From Toxotes chatareus (lineage: Eukaryota; Chordata; Actinopteri; Toxotidae): DNA of 64,000 nucleotides. How positions within the stretch are numbered: the first letter of the stretch is position 1; each line of letters starts with the position of its first letter. Both the position numbers and the translations under genes were made by a program. Shown here in pieces: positions 45,601 to 58,322 of this stretch. The notes below the pieces were generated by a model. The model did not search any database. It had not been told where the DNA came from and saw only the letters and a list, made by a program, of their open reading frames with translations. The DNA is taken from NCBI GenBank assembly GCA_016801885.1, contig JAFBJY010001342.1:45103-109102 (forward strand), read 5' to 3'.

Positions 45601-46069
45601 AATGATTCATTGTAAACTTCTTCCTCTTCCAGTCCTTTAAAGATGGAAGCTACGATTATTACAGGAGAAAAATGTTGCTGACTTTTACTTTTAATATTCT
45701 AATCATGATCTTGTCCTTTCACATTAAAAGCAAACTGAGCTGATTCAGTTCAAACTAAAATGCTGCCACAGTTTATCTGAAAGATCTGAGAAAAACAAAG
45801 ATAGAAACTTGTCAAACTGTCTTTCAGAGGTTCACAGAGTTAGAAAGCTCCTGGCTACTCTGGAGCCTTGATTCTATGAATTTTAAAAGTCAACTAGAAG
45901 AAAAACTAAAAAAACAAAAACAAAACAAAAACTAGAAGTACTGCATGGTGGTGGTATGCCTCTGCGACTCCATCTTTGACAAGCAGTGATAATATGTGCA
46001 AAGATTGAACATTATTCAAAGACCTAACCACATCTGCCCAGAGTCAGCAGTAGAGTAGAGGCCGTCTGA

Positions 46070-47055
46070 CAATGTTAGAGGGCCAGCATTCAGATTACAG
46101 AACAGTTAGTAGATAATGTGTGCTCAGCAGATTACAGTTATGATAGGAAACAGAGCACAGAAGCAAAAAAGCTGTCATGATTGGTAATTATTTACATTAC
46201 AGTCTGCATAGAACATTAATCCAAAATGTATCTGTCGCAGTGTGGAAAATTAAACATGTTAGAAATGGATCATTGTAGACAATAAACAGCAGCAGGTGGG
46301 TGGAGCCGGGACCACAGACAGAGAACATGCAGCTCCGGAGCCAGAGATACCTGCAGAAAGGTACAGAGAAAGAGAGACCAGAGAGAAACAAGCACAGGAC
46401 TACGGGAGAGAAAGGACACAGAGTTAATGACATGGAATAAAGTTTAATAAATGTGAGAGTGGGTCTGAGGAGAGAAAGAGAGAAGAGGAGAGGTGTGCAG
46501 AGGATCATGGGAAGTCCCCAGGCAGTCTAGGCCTATAGCAGCATAACTAAGGGATGGTTCAGTTGCCTGAGCCAGCCCTACGATGGGCTTTATTCTTAAC
46601 TGTAACAGTGTCTATAGAAATAATTGTTATTAACTATAAGTTTAGTCATAATAACTAAAACTGTAACTACAGTGCTTTGTCAGACAAAAAGGTTTTAAGC
46701 CTAATTTTAAAATTAGAGAGGGTGTCTGCTTCCTTAAGCCAAACCGGCAGTTGGTTGAGGGCCTTATATGTAAGGAGAAGGATTTTAAAATCAATTCTGG
46801 ATTTTACAGGAAGCCAATGAAGAGAAGTTAGTACAGGAGTAATATGATCTCTCTTGCTAATTCCAGTCAGTACTCTCACTGCAGCATTTTGGATCAGCTG
46901 GATGCTTTTTAGAGAGTTAACTGGACATCCTGATAATAGGGAATTACAGTAGTCCAGCCTAGAAGTAACAAAAGCATGGACTAATTTTTCAGCATCACTC
47001 TGAGACTGAATGTTCCTAATATTAATTACATTGTGCAGGTGAAAGACTTGTTTTA
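46070..47055 (-). mobile_element. L2-type LINE fragment with internal deletion
   Basis: Minus strand: ORF2 C-terminal text (VLTGISKRDHITPVLTSLHW, KILLLTYKALN joined directly to QLPVWLKEADTLSNFKI), about 50 residues are missing in between, then the 3' UTR. A Rex1-like LINE begins at its 5' side. Confidence 0.8.
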
Positions 47056-49435
47056 TATAGATAGATAGATAACTTTATTAATCCCAGAGGGAAATTAGTT
47101 TGTCCCAGCAGCACACATACACAACAAACACAGTACAGTTATAAATAGAGAGATTAATCTAAGTAAAATTCAGGTAAAATTCAGTGCACAGTTCTGGAGG
47201 CTACATGTGTATTATACAGTCTCAGGTAGAAAGGACTTGCTGTAGCGCTCCTTAGAACATCTGGGCTGCAGCAGTCTGTTGCTGTGGGAGCTCCTCAGAC
47301 TGTCCAAGACGCTGTAAAGAGGGTGAGAGACATTGTCCAAAATTGCTCTGATCTTTCCAAGCATTCTGTCTCTCATCACCACCTCTAATGGAGCCAGGCT
47401 GGTGCCATCAACTGACTCAGCTTTTTTTATGAGTTTATTTAGTCTGTTTGCATCCTTTGTTCTGATTCCTGCTCCCCAACACACCACCGCAAAGAAGATG
47501 GTACTGGCCACTACCGACTGGTAGAACATGTGGAGCATTTTATTGCAGACGTTGAAGGACCTGAGCCTTCTAAGGAGATAAAGTCGACTCAGGCCTTTTT
47601 TATAGAGCACCTCAGTGTCCAAATTAATACCGAGGTATTTGTATGATGTTACAATCTCCACATCTGATCCCGCTATGGAAATTGGCAGTGGCTTAGCCTT
47701 CTTATGGCTGAAATCAACCACCATTTCCTTTGTCTTATCCAAACTGAGCTGTAGATGGTTCTCCCCACACCACCTAACAAAGTCATCCACTAGTCCTCTG
47801 TACTCCTCTTCCCATCCCTTTCCACACCGTCATCTGAATATTTTTGCAGATGACGCGTCCGGAACAGTACTTAAAATCCGCAGTGTAGGTGGTGAAGAGA
47901 AAGGGAGAAAGCACAGTGCCCTGGGGGGCCCGATGTTACAGATCAGACGGTCAGACACACAGCTCTGCAACCTCACAAACTGAGGTCTGCCTGTCAGATA
48001 GTTGGTGATCCACGTGATGAGGAAGGGTCCACATCCATGCTCTCCAACGCTTTCCTTCAACAGTCTTGGCTGGATGGTATTGAAGGCGGACGAAAAGTTG
48101 AAGAACATAATCCGAACAGTGGTGTTAGGTCTGTCCAGGGCAGAGGCGGGTCTTCCATGGTGGCACGGGGGCACCCCCCGTAATCTGATTGGCCACCCCA
48201 TGTGCCCCCCAATGGTCATTGGCTTGTTGGTTATGTCAATCACTGTATAAAGCTCTCACGATCGCCGCACGTTAAAACGGAAGTAAATGTTAAACCTGTG
48301 TGTGACGACGTTAACGACTCATGAAGTCTTTTATTTTCGAAAGAACACAAAGGAAGTAGTTCCGTTGCTATGGGGTTATGAACGCGTTTAACTTCATCGG
48401 TCGGACTTTCTTGGCGTGATGCTTTCGGACCTGGTGTAACGAGTTAAGGTAAGAACAGAACACTGTCACAAAAATGTTTTGCCAACTTCTGTTAAATTTG
48501 CTTGAATGACTGCTTTTAAACAACACGTTTCTTACTTTAGTAAGTACTCTCCATCTGAATAAACGTTAATTCATCTCTCCACTATTTCATTAACGTTAGC
48601 ATCTGACGTGTGTTTTGAATTAATAGTCAACAACGATTAGCCTATCATCATTGTTGCTACTGTTATGTTGGTACAGTACATGTTGCTTTTCATTGCGTTT
48701 ATGAACACGTTTTCAATGTATACTACTACAGTATGAAACGGAGGCAGGGAGATATCTCCAATTTCTTCTGCAAGAAGACAATTAGGAAAGTGCAGGTGAA
48801 TTTTTGGACGGCCCCCAGATTAATTGTTGTTACCCCCTGTGCCCCCCCCAAAATTCTCTGGACCCGCCCCTGGTCCAGGGAGGAGTAGGCCCTTTGCATT
48901 AGATATATATCAGTGTCGTCCACCCCACATGGGGCTGGTACGCAAAACTGCAGAGGGTCTTGAGTTGCACACACCAGCGTCCTCAGGTGTCTCAAGACCA
49001 GCCTCTCCATGACCTTCATTATGTGGGAGATCACAGCTATGGGCCTGTAGTCTTTCAGTTCCATAGAGCGTCCTTTCTTTGGAACTGGGACCAGGCATGA
49101 TGTTTTCTTTCTGGTGGTACAAGCTCATGTTGAACAGGTGTTGCAGGACTCCACACAACTGGCTCCCACATGCCCTCAGTACCCGAGGGCTTATGCCATC
49201 CGGTCCAGGTGCTTTTCCTGGATGAAGCCTCTCTAACTCTCTCCTCACCTGATCAGCAGTAAAGCTTAATGTGGCTGTACTGCTAGATGGTGTGGGAGAG
49301 TCATTAGGTGAGTGAGGGGGAGAAGGTGTTGGGGCCTGCTGGCTGCAACTGGTGAGTGGAAGATGGGGCAGTGGCTTGGTAATAGAGCTGCTGTTGATGG
49401 TAGCTCTGTCAAACCAAGGGGGAGTTGTAGGTTTC
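47056..49435 (-). mobile_element. Rex1-like LINE with RT, split by a hAT element
   Basis: Minus strand: RT start (RRELERLHPGKAPGPDGISP, about 49248), LKDYRPIAVISHIMKVMERL, the DLSSAFNTIQ block as FFNFSSAFNTIQPRLL (about 48120), NYLTGRPQFVRLQ, then WCGENHLQLSLDKTKEMVVD (47790), YKYLGINLD, GLSRLYLLRRLRSFNVC and the C-terminus RYSKSFLPETV at 47212. The 3' tail is (AGAT)n at 47058-47071 followed by AACTTTATTAATCCC. The YADD region lies in a damaged part near 47830. It is related to, but not the same as, the element at 24062-26195. Confidence 0.75.
48141..48872 (+). mobile_element. hAT-type element, 8-bp target duplication GTCCAGGG
   Basis: Flanked by GTCCAGGG at 48133-48140 and 48873-48880. Ends CAGAGGCGGGTC and GACCCGCCCCTG, one mismatch in 12. 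No transposase. It interrupts the RT of the Rex1-like LINE, so it is younger than that LINE. Confidence 0.9.
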
Positions 49436-50990
49436 AGCAGTGAGGATCACTTCCGCGTTCAAAAAGCTGCAGTTCCTCAGCTGCCGCTGGGGGCTGGCTC
49501 CAGAAGTGAGCAATTCTCCATTGACCCCCATGTTAAAATAGCCAACTTTACAGCCTAAAAAACATATTTACAGCCTGGTACATTTTTTTGTTTTTGGTCT
49601 CTAATTGATAGTTTCCACCTCCGTGAACACTGTGAGGGGGTGAATTTTTTGTACCACAACCGCTTTTAGTGTTATTTAGGCTTAATAAATTGGGGCGTGG
49701 TTACGTTGAGTGACAGTTAGCTCGTTGCTAAAGCATTGGCTGGGCTAGGCGGCTACATCCAGAGGCCTCCGCTACCTCCAGCGGTTGACAGGGGCTGCAG
49801 TGTCCGTGTTTGTTTGCCAATGTTCGGATAGGTTTTTGTGACAGTATGGCTTGTTGTAGTGTAGACTGTGCTAGACTCGAAGGAGTCTGTGTGGCAGTTT
49901 TTTCGGTAAGTAAATTTCTCACTATTTTACCTGGATGTTTGCACTAATTAGCATGTACCGGCATATTTTGCCGCTGGCTTATGACTTAATTGCCGATTTA
50001 TGGTCGCTGCTGATACAGATAGAGGACCGGAGCGGATAATGTTAGGAACGCTGATGTGGTGTGTTCCGTGCTCTCAGAGTCCGCTTATTGCGGGAATACT
50101 GGGCTACAATTTTATTTCGCCTTATTTTTCTGTTTAAAAGTCCGACATTGCATGGACAGAGCAGTTCCGCCAGTCAGCGGCTGCTGTTGTTTGTGTGCTG
50201 CTGTAACTGTAAGTGGATAGTGGATGGAGGCAGCGGCGAAAGCCGGTAAATATTAAATATTAAACATTTTAATATATTATTATCATCATTATTTGGTATC
50301 GTTCACTCATTATATATCATTAATAATAGTGACAATAACAATAATAATAATAATAATGTTTAACCTTTTAATATATTTTATTAATATGAAATAATAATGA
50401 ATGTTTCACAGTTAAATAACAGGCTAGAAATAAATTTCCCCACAACTCCACCAAACCCTGCAGCTCCATCTAAAACCTCTCTATCTGAAACAGTCATGTT
50501 TAAAAAAACACAGCAGCAACATTATGATCTCTGTTGTATGCTGTGTGTCGCGTTACACGGGGTCAAGCTAGTCGGGTCGGACTTGGGGACTGTCGTGTGG
50601 TGGATGTGGCCGCTATGTAGCTGCTGATTAGCTGCTAGCTTGTTAGCCTAGCTGATTAGCTGATTAGCCTTTCAGGCTAGCTCCATGGTTGCTCACAGAC
50701 TAAGTGGTCACGGGTTCTCGGCCATGTCTGACCCAGTCTAGAGTAACCGCCTCTTTAGCTTATTGCCAATATATGGAAAGTACACTCCCATCCCACTAAA
50801 ATTTTCCAGATGGCGCAGCTCAAATGCCCATGGTTTGGTCACAAATTCTATTTCATTTACTCCCACCTTTCAACCAATGGGTGACGCCACGGGTATATTT
50901 GCTACGTCCATGTTTTATATACAGAGAGACAACAACTATGTCAAACCTCATTTAAAAACTGCTTATTGGCGTATAATATTCCTTCAAAGT
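49436..50990. repeat. Interspersed repeat of unknown class
   Basis: Contains pieces that I recall as common in fish genomes (GAGCAATTCTCCATTGACCC, CATGTTAAAATAGCCAACTT; and at the other end CAACCAATGGGTGACGCCAC and CGTCCATGTTTTATATACAG). No coding frame. It may be one non-autonomous DNA transposon of about 1.5 kb with AT-rich middle (50240-50400), but I could not match its ends. Confidence 0.4.
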
Positions 50991-51098
50991 GATTCTGATT
51001 CTGATTCTTAGTTTCCTTTTCAGCTCTTTTTGTACCCTCTTGAGTTCTGTCTTGTCCCCTGTCTTAAAAGCCCTTCTTTTTTCATTCAGTAAGCTCTT

Positions 51099-54000
51099 CA
51101 ATTCAATTCAATTTTATTTATATAGCGCCTTCCACAATCAAAAACAACTGTCTCAAAGCACTTTACAGAGACCCAGAGCCTGACCCCAGAGCAAGCACTT
51201 AAGGCTTACAGTGGCAAGGAAAACTCCCTTTTTCAACAGGAAGAAACCTTGAGCAGAACCTGGCTCAGATGGGGACCCTCCTGCCGATGGCCGGGCTGGG
51301 TGAAAGGAGGAAAAGGAGGAAGATAGGACAGCTAGGAATGGAGGAGAGGGGAAGAGAAAGACATGCAGCATAATACATACACAGACAATGTGGGTCAGTA
51401 TTTACATTACAGTTAGTGAACAGTTATTGGATAATGTATGCTCAGCAGATTACAGTTATAATAGGAAACAGAGCACAGAGGCAAAAAGCTGTCATGACTG
51501 GTAATTATTTACATTACAGTCTGTATAGAATATTAATCCAATATTTATCTGTAGCAGAATGGAACATTAAACATGTTAGAAATAGATCATTGTAAACAAT
51601 AAACAGCAGCAGGTGGGTGGAGCCACGACCACAGAACATGCAGCTCCGGAGCCAGAGATACCTGCAGAAAGGTACAGAAAAAGAGAGACCAGAGAGAAAC
51701 AAACACAGGACTACGGGACAGAGAGGACACAGAGTTAATGACATGTAATAAAGGCTAATAAATTTGAGAGTGGGACTGAGGAAAGAAAGAGAGAGAAGAA
51801 GAAGTGCGCAGTAGATCATGCGATGTCCCCCAGCAGCCTAGGCCTATAGCAGCATAACTAGGGGATGATTCAGTTGCCTGAGCCAGCCCTACTAAGGGCT
51901 ATATCCTTAACTGTAACAGTGTCTATAGAGATAATTGTGACTAACTATAAGTTTAATAAATAACTAGGACTGTAACTACAACTAATTATAAGCTTTGTCA
52001 AACAAGAAGGTTTTAAGCTTAGTTTTAAAATTAGAGAGGGTGTCTGCTTCCCGAACCCAAACTGGCAGTTGGTTCCATAGGAGAGGGGCCTGATAGCTAA
52101 AGGTTCGGCCTCCCATTCTACTTTTAGAGATTTTGGGAACCATAAGCAAACCTGCATTCTGAGAATGAAGCAATCTGTTGGGATAGTATGGTACTATCAG
52201 CTCTTTAAGATATGAAGGAGCCTGGCCATTGAGGGCCTTATATGTAAGGAGAAGGATTTTAAAATCAATTCTGGATTTTACAGGAAGCCAATGAAGAGAA
52301 GTTAGTACAGGAGTAATATGATCTCTCTTGCTAATTCCAGTCAGTACTCTTGCTGCAGCATTTTGGATCAGCTGGAGGCTTTTTAGAGAGTTAACTGGAC
52401 ATCCTGATAATAGGGAATTACAGTAGTCCAGTCTAGAACTAACAAAAGCATGGACTAATTTTTCAGCATCACTCTGCGACAGAATGTTCCTAATCTTACT
52501 GATATTGCGCAGGTGAAAGAAGGCGGTCCTAGAGACCTTTATATGCGAGTTAAAGGACAAATCCTGATCAAAAATAACTCCAAGGTTTCTCACAGTTGCA
52601 CTGGAGGCTAAATTTATGCCATCCAGAGTAACTATATGATTAGATAAACTGTTTCTGAGGTGTTTGGGACCAAACAAAATAACCTCAGTTTTGTCTGAAT
52701 TCAGAAGAAGAAAGTTACAGGTCATCCAGGCCTTTATGTCTTTAAGACATGCCTGAAGTATGGCTAACTGATCTGTTTCGTCTGGTTTCATAGATAAATA
52801 TAGCTGGGTATCATCCGCATAGCAATGGAAATTTATTCCATGCTTCCTGATAATATTGCCTAGGGGAAGCATGTATAAGGTGAACAATATCGGTCCAAGC
52901 ACAGAACCCTGTGGAACTCCATCACTTACTCTGGTATATATGGATAGATCATCATTAACATGAACGAACTGGTATCTATCTGATTGATATGATTTGAACC
53001 AGCCTAGTGCTGTTCCCAATAACCAATATCCCAATAACATGTTCCAATCTTTCCAGTAGGATACTATGATCAATAGTATCAAATGCAGCACTAAGATCTA
53101 GCAGGACAAGTATAGAGACGAGTCCATTGTCCGATGCTATGAGAAGGTTGTTGGTAACTTTCACCAGTGCTGTTTCTGTGCTATGATGAACTCTAAATCC
53201 TGACTGAAAAACTTCAAACAAATAGTTCCTATGTAGATGGTCACACAACTGAGTTGCAACGGCCTTTTCAAGAATTTTAGAATTAAAGGGGAGATTGGAT
53301 ATAGGTCTATAGTTTGCCAAAATGTCAGAGTCCAGAGAAGGCTTTTTAAGTAAAGGTTTGATAAAGTCATTACTAGTGAGATCTAGAGGGATGCATGGTT
53401 CAACAAAGCTATGGCTCTTTGTCAGCCTGGCTACAGTGCTGAAAAGAAACCTAGGGTTGTTCTTGTTTTCCTCTATTAATGATGAGTAATAGGCAGTTCT
53501 TGCCTTACAGAGGGCTTTTTTATATGTTATAAAGCTGTCTTTCCAGGCTAGGCGGAATTCCTTTAAATTAGTGGATAACCATTTCCTTTTCAGCTTTCAT
53601 GATATCTGCTTTAAAGTACGTATTTGTGAATCATACCATGGAGCTAGCTTCCTCTGATTAATGACCTTCTTTTTCAAAGGGGCAACAGAGTCAAGGGTTG
53701 AACGCAATGAAGCAGCAGTACTATCAACTAGATAGTCTATATCTGCTGGAGTAAAGTTTAGGCCATTGCCCTCTGTAAAACTGGCACATGGCAGCGGACA
53801 TAATAAGGATGGAATAGCTTCCTTATATTTGATAACAGCATTATCAGACAGAAATCTACAGTAGTTAATTTTTTCCCAGATGCTGTGCAGTTCATTATTG
53901 TAAATTCAAATGTTACTAAAGAATGATCAGATAAAACAGGGTTCTGAGGGAATACTGTCAAATATTCAGCTTCTATGCCATAGGTCAGTACAAGATCAAG

Positions 54001-54239
54001 GGTGTGATTAAAACAGTGGGTTGGTTTGTTAACATTTTGTAAAAAGCCAATTGAGTCTAATACTGAATAGAAAGCAGTCTTAAGGCTGTTATTGTGGGTA
54101 TCGACATGAATATTAAAGTCGCCCACTATAATTGCTTTATCCGTACTAAGCACTAAATCAGATAAAAATTCAGTGAATTCAGACAAAAACTCTGAGTAAG
54201 CAGCAGGTGGACGATACAGAATAAGTCAGATATATATAA
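51099..54239 (-). mobile_element. L2-type LINE, nearly complete ORF2, fused to a U2 snRNA 5' end
   Basis: Minus strand: begins in the endonuclease (EFTEFLSDLVLSTDKAIIVG with GDFNIHVD, then NKPTHCFNHTLDLVLTYGIE and SDHSLVTFEF; 54186-53920), linker, RT from about 53370 (SDILANYRPISNLPF), LDLSAAFDTIDHSIL (53070-53105), one frameshift near 53030, GVPQGSVLGPILFTLYMLPL, the catalytic YADD at 52810-52821, and an open frame to 51982 (TLSNFKTKLKTFLFDKAYN). 3' UTR and the CAATTCAATTCAATTTTATT tail at 51099. It is the best-preserved L2 copy of the window but has at least two frameshifts. Confidence 0.88.
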
Positions 54240-54305
54240 TATCAGATATTAAACTGATAAGAACAGATACTACACTTGATCTTAGCCAAAAGGCGGAGAA
54301 GCGAT
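54240..54305 (-). ncRNA. U2 snRNA, first 66 nt only
   Basis: Minus strand from 54305: ATCGCTTCTCCGCCTTTTGG and onward matches the vertebrate U2 snRNA for nucleotides 1-66 with a single difference (C for G at position 11). The branch-point recognition sequence GTAGTA and stem-loop IIa text (TATCAGTTTAATATCTGATA) are kept. After nt 66 the sequence turns into TTATATATATCTGACT and then the L2 LINE, so the Sm site and 3' stem-loops are missing and no mature snRNP can form. Pseudogene. Confidence 0.93.
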
Positions 54306-54347
54306 GAGGCCCAAGCGTTTGACATCCAAATCAAGCTCTTGGTACAA

Positions 54348-54366
54348 CCGTCACTTGTCACGGTGT
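54348..54366 (-). promoter_or_regulatory. PSE-like element of the U2 gene
   Basis: Minus strand reads ACACCGTGACAAGTGACGG at -61 to -43 from the U2 start, the expected place of the proximal sequence element that SNAPc binds; it shares CACCG-GAC with the human U2 element. Confidence 0.6.
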
Positions 54367-54449
54367 CCCGTTTGTAAGCCAGCCTATCAATTGCCGCCAC
54401 TTAGCAACTCCGCCCCCCATCCGTCTGCTGTGTACTTTTCCCTGGCGCT

Positions 54450-54457
54450 ATGCAAAG
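54450..54457 (-). promoter_or_regulatory. Octamer-like DSE of the U2 gene
   Basis: Minus strand CTTTGCAT, one base off the octamer ATTTGCAT, at about -145 to -152 from the U2 start. This is closer than in human U2 genes (about -220) but plausible. Confidence 0.45.
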
Positions 54458-54504
54458 ATGTTTGACTTTTCACCAACTCAAAAGGCTCAGCCATACGGCA
54501 AAGC

Positions 54505-54712
54505 CGGCCTCCCTTCCTTGTCAATAACTGTGCAGAAATATCTGAGTGCTTCTTTCTTCCTAAATCATGAGCAAGTCCTGTCCAGTCCAACTGTTTCTGC
54601 TCCTGTTTGACTTCTGAACTTGTCTCTGGCTGTGTGTCCACTTACTGCAGCCTGTGACATCAGGCTGTAGAATGTTGATACATCAAAGGCATCAAAGGAC
54701 AAACACACACAC
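54505..54712 (-). repeat. MDTQ dispersed repeat, copy 5 (truncated)
   Basis: Minus strand: keeps the 5' part with MDTQPETSSEV through LLTRKGG and a short CA run at 54702-54713, then stops where the U2 upstream region begins. Confidence 0.85.
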
Positions 54713-56917
54713 ACCCATGTACTGGTGGACTCTTCAGACTAACTGCTACAGACGGCTCCACTATGGCTCTGATTTGTCTGCTAAATAAAGCAGTTTGACA
54801 GTTGATTTAAACACCATGTACAGTTCAGCAGCTCTGAGGAGAGGAAGTGAATCAGTGTCTCAGTGTCCAGGTAAATGGGAGCTTCACCTTTTTGTCTCTG
54901 TGTCTTCTGTGAGCCAGTGGAGGAGTTTCTGTGGATGAAGATACTGAATGTTAGTTGGAACATCTGCACAGATTATAGTACAGTGATTTCATCAATTTGA
55001 AGTAATACTGAAAAAATGGAACCATATGAGAAAAATAAAAAGTGTAAACAGTGATAATTGTTTTGTACTGTAGAGAGAACAGCAGTCGTCTCTGCCTCTT
55101 TCCATGGTGCTGACTGAGAGCTTGTTAATGCTTCACTTCACAGTCCACATTGTTTGGAGTTGAGGAAAATCTACAGCAACAGGATTAAAAATAAAGTAGC
55201 AACTCTCATTATTTTTAAAATGGTTATTTTTAATATAATTGTCTTCATCCTGTTTTGCAAATAATAATATGTGTGAACTTCATTATAGTGGCTAATGGGC
55301 TCATTATTGGCTAATTGCAGCAGGTTACTGCCATCAGCCTGAAGGCCACTTTATGCTACTTCCAACAGGATTTCAGCAGATATATTAACATGAATGTTGG
55401 ACACACTCCATCTATCTGTTAGTAGTTGTGTACTGTTCAGCTGCTGCTGTCCTTGGTGCTGCTGAGTGGAGAAGCACTTTTATTTGTGGAGCATCTATCA
55501 AATCAGTCCAGAGTGAGTCCTCAGGGTCTAAAAAGATCTCACAGCTTCTTCTCTCAGTCAACACAGCCTCAGATTCACCAACATTAGCTTGACACACTGA
55601 CATCCAAAGGTTTGCTGGAGGACAGAAACACTGTGGGCTGGAAATGAATTATGAAACAAGGCTCTAAGTGAAGTTCTTTGTTCTTTCTATCCTGTGACAG
55701 TGGAAATAAAAAGTTGTGTTGAGTAATGTCCATCATTTACACTTTACTGTGTAAATAAATAATAATAATAATGTAAATAAAAGTAAATAATAATAATGTT
55801 TCTTCTGTAGATGTTCTCACTGCAGCTTGAGGGAAGAATAAAAAGTAAAGAAACAGCTTCAGTGGCTCTGACAGAACTAAGTGGAATAAATCTGCTGTCA
55901 CACTTGTTTGCACACAGATAACTGGCTTTATCCAATGAGACCAACTGGACTGTCTTCACTTTGACCTCTGACATATACTGGAACACCACTGTATATATGG
56001 GACTAATCAGCTCCTGTAGATACACTAGAAGGATTTTAGACTGAAAAGACATATATATTTTTATAATACCATCATATATCAAAAGTGGAAAATATGCACT
56101 AATGTTATTCACACACAAAATATATTTTTTCTTAATGTGCCAATTTTCCATATGAGCTGTCGTCTTCACCTTTTGTCCTCAGCTCATTTAGAATTATAAA
56201 GACAGATACTTGAGTCTGACTCATGTTGTTTCCTGCATTAATCAGCTCATCTTCTGTCTTAAGGAAAATAAACTTGCACGCATGTATTTAAACTGCACAT
56301 GGTCAGTGTCAGTGAACATCACACAGCTTTAATATATGATTAAAGAACTTCTTTCTTTCCTCTGACATTAGACAGTGTCCACTGTGACTGTCCACCTGAG
56401 TATGAATGTTTAACGGTGCAGAGACAGAATAACACAGAGACAAACTGCTGGCTAAGATCCCATCAGAGACCAGCAAACACTTTGTGTTGCTTCCTCCTCC
56501 CATTCCCTCCTCTTCACTGGCTTCACTTCACTCCATGTGACAAATCATGGTTGTGGTGCTGAATGAAATGAGTTGGACTTGTCCACATTAGTCCTGATGT
56601 CAGTCCTCAACCATGAAACGCTGCTTTAGTAGCAACATACTGAGCACACACACGGAGACAAAGACAGAGGACTCACACACAGACAGTCTCCTCCTCTCTG
56701 GATAAAAGTTCCGGTAGGGGTCGCTAATGTCCGTGTGAAAGCAGCAGAAGAAGCAGCGACAGAGTCTCCAGCTCTTGTGTTCATCAGCAGCGTTCACACT
56801 GGGATTTCTTCCTCCGCTCGGCTTCATCTGCAGCGCTTTCTCTTCTGGAAATGAACCGCTGGACACGGAGCTTCGTCGGGAAGAGCGCGGAGCTTTTGCA
56901 GCTGATTAAAGGACACC

Positions 56918-57081
56918 ATGCTTTACTTCTGGATACACACCGTGTGGATCCCCGCCGTCGCTTTCCTCTTTGGATTTCAAGGCAAAGGATCGTTTCACTC
57001 TTTTCATTTCATGTCCTGGCGTTTTCCACAAGGAAACACCGGAGCTGAGAGGGAAATTCCAGCAGTGTCCGTCTGATGCTG
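56918..57081 (+). CDS. Candidate signal-peptide exon (copy B)
   Basis: Same start as copy A, MLYFWIHTVWIPAVAFLFGF, with one residue change (L to Q) about 40 residues in; a 22-base loss brings a TGA at about 57077. Same doubts as for copy A: no clear donor and no recognised family. Confidence 0.25.
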
Positions 57082-58283
57082 ACTCGAGTTGTGAAGGTGT
57101 GTGAAGTGACGTCCCTTCCTGAAAACAGCTGACATGACAGAGAGGTCTGCGCTCCTCACGGCGAAGCCTCTGACTTTCTGCTGCTTCCTGTTACAGCAGA
57201 GCTCTGTTTGCTCTAAATGAAGTTAGTGATGAGTGGAGCTGAGCCGAGCTGACAGCAGTCTTCATGTACAGTAGCAGTGTGTGACACAGAGAGCAGAGCA
57301 GCCTCAGAGGCTGATGGTACAGCTGACAGCTTCAGTACAGTCTCCTCTCAGCACAGTAGTAGAGTAGTGCAGAAACATGTGGAGCCTGTTGGACTGTCTC
57401 CACTGCTGGACTTATTTCTGAGAGCTGGTCTCTCTGATGAAATGTGTGTGTGGGACATTTGTATTAAGCCGTATGCAAGTTAGCTTGTGTGTATTGTTAA
57501 ATAGCTGTAAATACCAAACCTAACCACAGAGTGGACTCTGGATACAAACCCCAGTCTCCCACCTCCACTGCTGTTAATAAACTTCTGTTTCCTCTGAACA
57601 TCATCCAGCCACATTATGTTTCACACATAATGGATTTGCTTTTCCACAGTTTACTACAGTTTAGTGTATTTAGTGTATGTGGTTGTAGTGAGCGAGGGAG
57701 TGAGAGAATGAATACAGGAAGACAGATGGATCAACACGGTGAACAAAACATACAGGTGTACAATGACAGTGTTGTGGTAAAGCTGAGTTACAATCCAATA
57801 TCATAATACAGAGAGGGAATATATACTTCATTAAAATGAGCAGTGAAAGAGCACAGACGAGTCACATCAATTCACTGAACTCCTCCTGTCACAGTCACAG
57901 AATAATGATCACATTACTATAGAAACTTCTGGATAAATGATGGAACAGTTCCTCATTTTCTCTGACCAACAAGAAAATGTGTTTTTCTTTGAATCATGAA
58001 AATCTTTAAAACGAGTTTTGTGAGAAAAAAAAGGCAAAATGACAGAAGAAATTTTCTCCTCTCTCTTCAAAAACTTTCAAGAGTCACCATGAAGAAATAA
58101 AGTACATCATTGTGTGGTGAATGGTGAACTGGAAACACAGAGCCTGGAAATGACAGAGTCAAACTGGCTCTTGTGGTGTAATTGTGGTTATAATAATAAA
58201 ATTCTACAGCTGCTGCAGTGAGAACTTTTCCTTCATCCTTCTTTTCCATCAAGATGTCAAGATGATTTTTTCAGTTCCATAAA

Positions 58284-58287
<4 letters not shown>

Positions 58288-58321
<34 letters not shown>
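58288..58321. repeat. (CA)n microsatellite
   Basis: About sixteen CA units, orthologous in position to the run in duplication copy A. Confidence 0.95.

Positions 58322-58322
<1 letters not shown>

Noticed and set aside
46197..46508. 103-codon minus-strand frame (also 51514-51819) as a gene
   Set aside because: Both are the same L2 LINE 3' UTR read in one frame; the text has no protein features beyond Leu-rich chance sequence.
54222..54250. ATATATATAATATCAGATA as a separate AT microsatellite or TATA promoter
   Set aside because: Most of it is the end of the U2 fragment plus a short AT junction; there is no start signal around it.
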